From a bacterium (GTDB lineage: Bacteria; Krumholzibacteriota; Krumholzibacteriia; Krumholzibacteriales; Krumholzibacteriaceae), in contig JAFNGP010000112.1 in assembly GCA_017885175.1 (NCBI GenBank), positions 8,510 to 15,121 on the forward strand: DNA of 6,612 bases, written 5' to 3'. Positions 5,427-6,612 of this stretch are shown here, one piece after another. Numbering within the stretch: position 1 is the first letter of the stretch; each line of letters starts with the position of its first letter. The position numbers and the translations under genes were made by a program. The notes below the pieces were generated by a model. The model did not search any database and was not told where the DNA came from. It saw only the letters and a list, made by a program, of their open reading frames with translations.

Positions 5427-6254
5427 ATGTTCAACTACCTCGACTACGTTCGCGAGAAGAATCTTCCCCACATTTGGTGCTCGGGATGCGGCGACGGCAT
5501 CATTCTCAAGGCGCTCATCAGGTCGCTCAAGAAACTCGGCATCTCGAAGGACGAAGCGGTCATGGTGTCGGGGATCGGCTGCGCGAGCAGAACGGCGGGC
5601 TACATCGACATCAACACGCTCCACACGACGCACGGCCGCGCGATAGCGTTCGCGACGGGCGTGAAGCTCGCCAAGCCGAACCTGCACGTGATCGTCGTGA
5701 CGGGAGACGGGGACGCGACGGCAATCGGCGGAAACCATTACATACACGCCGCGCGCCGGAACATCGATCTCACGGTGCTCCTCTACAACAATTTCATCTA
5801 CGGGATGACGGGCGGGCAGGTGTCCCCGACGACGCCGCGCGGCAAGATGGCCTCGACGGCGCCCTTCGGGAACCTGGAGCCTTCGTTCAATATCGCGGGG
5901 CTCGCCCAGGCGGCGGGCGCCTCTTTCGTCGCGCTCGGGGACGTCTATCACGTCCAGCAGCTCGACAAGCTCATCGCCTCCGCGCTCCAGAAGAAGGGAT
6001 TCTCCGTCGTGGAGATTCTTACCCCGTGCCCGACCGCATACGGGCGGCGGAACAAACAGGCGACCCCCGTCGACATGATGAACTGGCTCAAGGACAACGT
6101 CGTTTTGAAGGACAAGCTCGACAAGATGGCCGAGGACGAGAAGGCGGGCAAGATCGCCTCGGGCGTGCTCTGGGACGTCGAGAAGCCGGAGTTCACGTCC
6201 GAATACGGGAAGCTCATCGCGCGGCTGAAAACGGAGAAGCAGACCAAGGAATAG
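5427..6254 (+). CDS. korB: 2-oxoacid (2-oxoglutarate-type):ferredoxin oxidoreductase beta subunit, TPP-binding
   Basis: The beta subunit binds thiamine diphosphate and one [4Fe-4S] cluster. It has 275 residues, starting at ATG 5427, with GGGAGGT 8 nt upstream and only 1 bp after the korA stop, so translation is probably coupled. W17-C18-x2-C21-GDG opens the protein. With C52 in GIGCASR and C201 in TPCPT these cysteines fit the four cluster ligands of archaeal 2-oxoacid oxidoreductases (known spacing 3, 31 and about 150). The TPP/Mg motif is GDGDATAIGGN (93-103) ending in NN (121-122), followed by YGMTGGQVSPTTPRG. HTTHGRAIAFATG is also typical. Arg55 sits where a Lys or Arg contacting the substrate is found in relatives. 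The Lys/Glu-rich tail (about 225-275) is longer and less conserved. Confidence 0.93.
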   Translation: MFNYLDYVREKNLPHIWCSGCGDGIILKALIRSLKKLGISKDEAVMVSGIGCASRTAGYIDINTLHTTHGRAIAFATGVKLAKPNLHVIVVTGDGDATAIGGNHYIHAARRNIDLTVLLYNNFIYGMTGGQVSPTTPRGKMASTAPFGNLEPSFNIAGLAQAAGASFVALGDVYHVQQLDKLIASALQKKGFSVVEILTPCPTAYGRRNKQATPVDMMNWLKDNVVLKDKLDKMAEDEKAGKIASGVLWDVEKPEFTSEYGKLIARLKTEKQTKE

Positions 6255-6281
6255 ATCGCAGTCGGAAAAACGGGAGCGGCA

Positions 6282-6612
6282 ATGGATAGATACGAAATGC
6301 GTCTGAGCGGTTCCGGCGGCCAGGGGCTCATCCTGGCGGGAAAGATACTCGCCGAAGCGGTCGTCATCTACGACGGCCGCAACGCGGTGCAGACCCAGAG
6401 CTACGGGCCCGAGGCCCGCGGCGGCGCGAGCAAGGCGGAGGTCGTCATCGCCGACGGCGAGATTGATTATCCGAAGGTTCTCGATCTCGATCTGCTCCTG
6501 GCTCTCACGCAGGTATCATGCACGAAGTACAGCAAGGATCTCAAGGCGGGCGGCACGCTCATCGTCGACTCGGGGCTCGTGAAGGACCTGCCGAAGGGGA
6601 ACTACAAGCTCT
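6282..6612 (+). CDS. korC: 2-oxoacid:ferredoxin oxidoreductase gamma subunit, N-terminal part (runs off window)
   Basis: The gamma subunit completes the four-subunit complex and contributes the CoA-binding domain (III). ATG 6282 has GGGAG 5 nt upstream and lies 27 bp after the korB stop. The 110 visible codons include the glycine-rich RLSGSGGQGLILAGKILAEA (residues 7-26), the family signature QTQSYGPEARGGASKAEVVI, and the DLLLALTQ segment. Family members are usually about 180-190 residues, so about 40% is missing. No Cys-rich domain is present in the visible part, in line with a separate ferredoxin-like delta subunit. Operon position confirms the assignment. Confidence 0.92.
   Translation, partial: MDRYEMRLSGSGGQGLILAGKILAEAVVIYDGRNAVQTQSYGPEARGGASKAEVVIADGEIDYPKVLDLDLLLALTQVSCTKYSKDLKAGGTLIVDSGLVKDLPKGNYKL

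Noticed and set aside
4136..5434. 432-codon open frame on the minus strand
   Set aside because: It is antisense to korA, with Arg/Asp/Leu-rich low-complexity composition. korA on the plus strand has full family motifs.
1..6612. CRISPR array, insertion sequence or toxin-antitoxin pair
   Set aside because: No regularly spaced repeats, transposase, terminal inverted repeats or paired small genes were found on either strand.

Overview
The window comes from a GC-rich bacterial chromosome. It uses GTG and TTG starts, has clear Shine-Dalgarno sequences at most genes, and encodes the CCA end of its tRNA. The phylum cannot be fixed from this sequence. A ferredoxin-dependent 2-oxoacid oxidoreductase next to a heavy-metal RND efflux system would suit an anaerobe or microaerophile, for example in a deltaproteobacterial or candidate-phylum lineage, but that is inference.

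Left half (1-3556, minus strand): a tripartite heavy-metal efflux operon. Read in transcription order, it holds a small exported Cys-rich protein (3556/3550 to 3203), a TolC/CzcC-type outer-membrane channel (3092 to 1776), a CzcB/CusB-type membrane fusion lipoprotein with an extra Cys/His metal-binding motif (1779 to 469), and the first 151 codons of a CzcA/CusA-type RND pump that runs off the left edge (455 to 1). The channel and fusion genes overlap by 4 bp (ATGA), and the fusion and pump genes are 13 bp apart. A strong sigma70-like promoter at 3559-3587, with an inverted repeat over its -35, lies directly on the start of the small gene.

Centre (3557-3951): a tRNA-Thr gene (anticodon CGT, 3648-3723, plus strand) with its own candidate promoter, back-to-back with the efflux promoter. 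A GC-rich hairpin follows it, then an AT-richer stretch with a candidate promoter for the genes to the right.

Right half (3952-6612, plus strand): an operon for a four-subunit 2-oxoacid:ferredoxin oxidoreductase of the 2-oxoglutarate (Kor) type, in the order ferredoxin-like delta (korD), alpha (korA), TPP-binding beta (korB) and gamma (korC, cut by the right edge). The complex would oxidatively decarboxylate a 2-oxoacid to an acyl-CoA and pass electrons to ferredoxin, or run in reverse in CO2 fixation. An intrinsic-terminator-like hairpin with six Ts overlaps the korD stop codon and lies upstream of korA, so subunit expression may be attenuated there.

The gene families are known. The least-described parts are the small Cys-rich protein at the head of the efflux operon, its apparently leaderless promoter arrangement, and the structured intercistronic regions.
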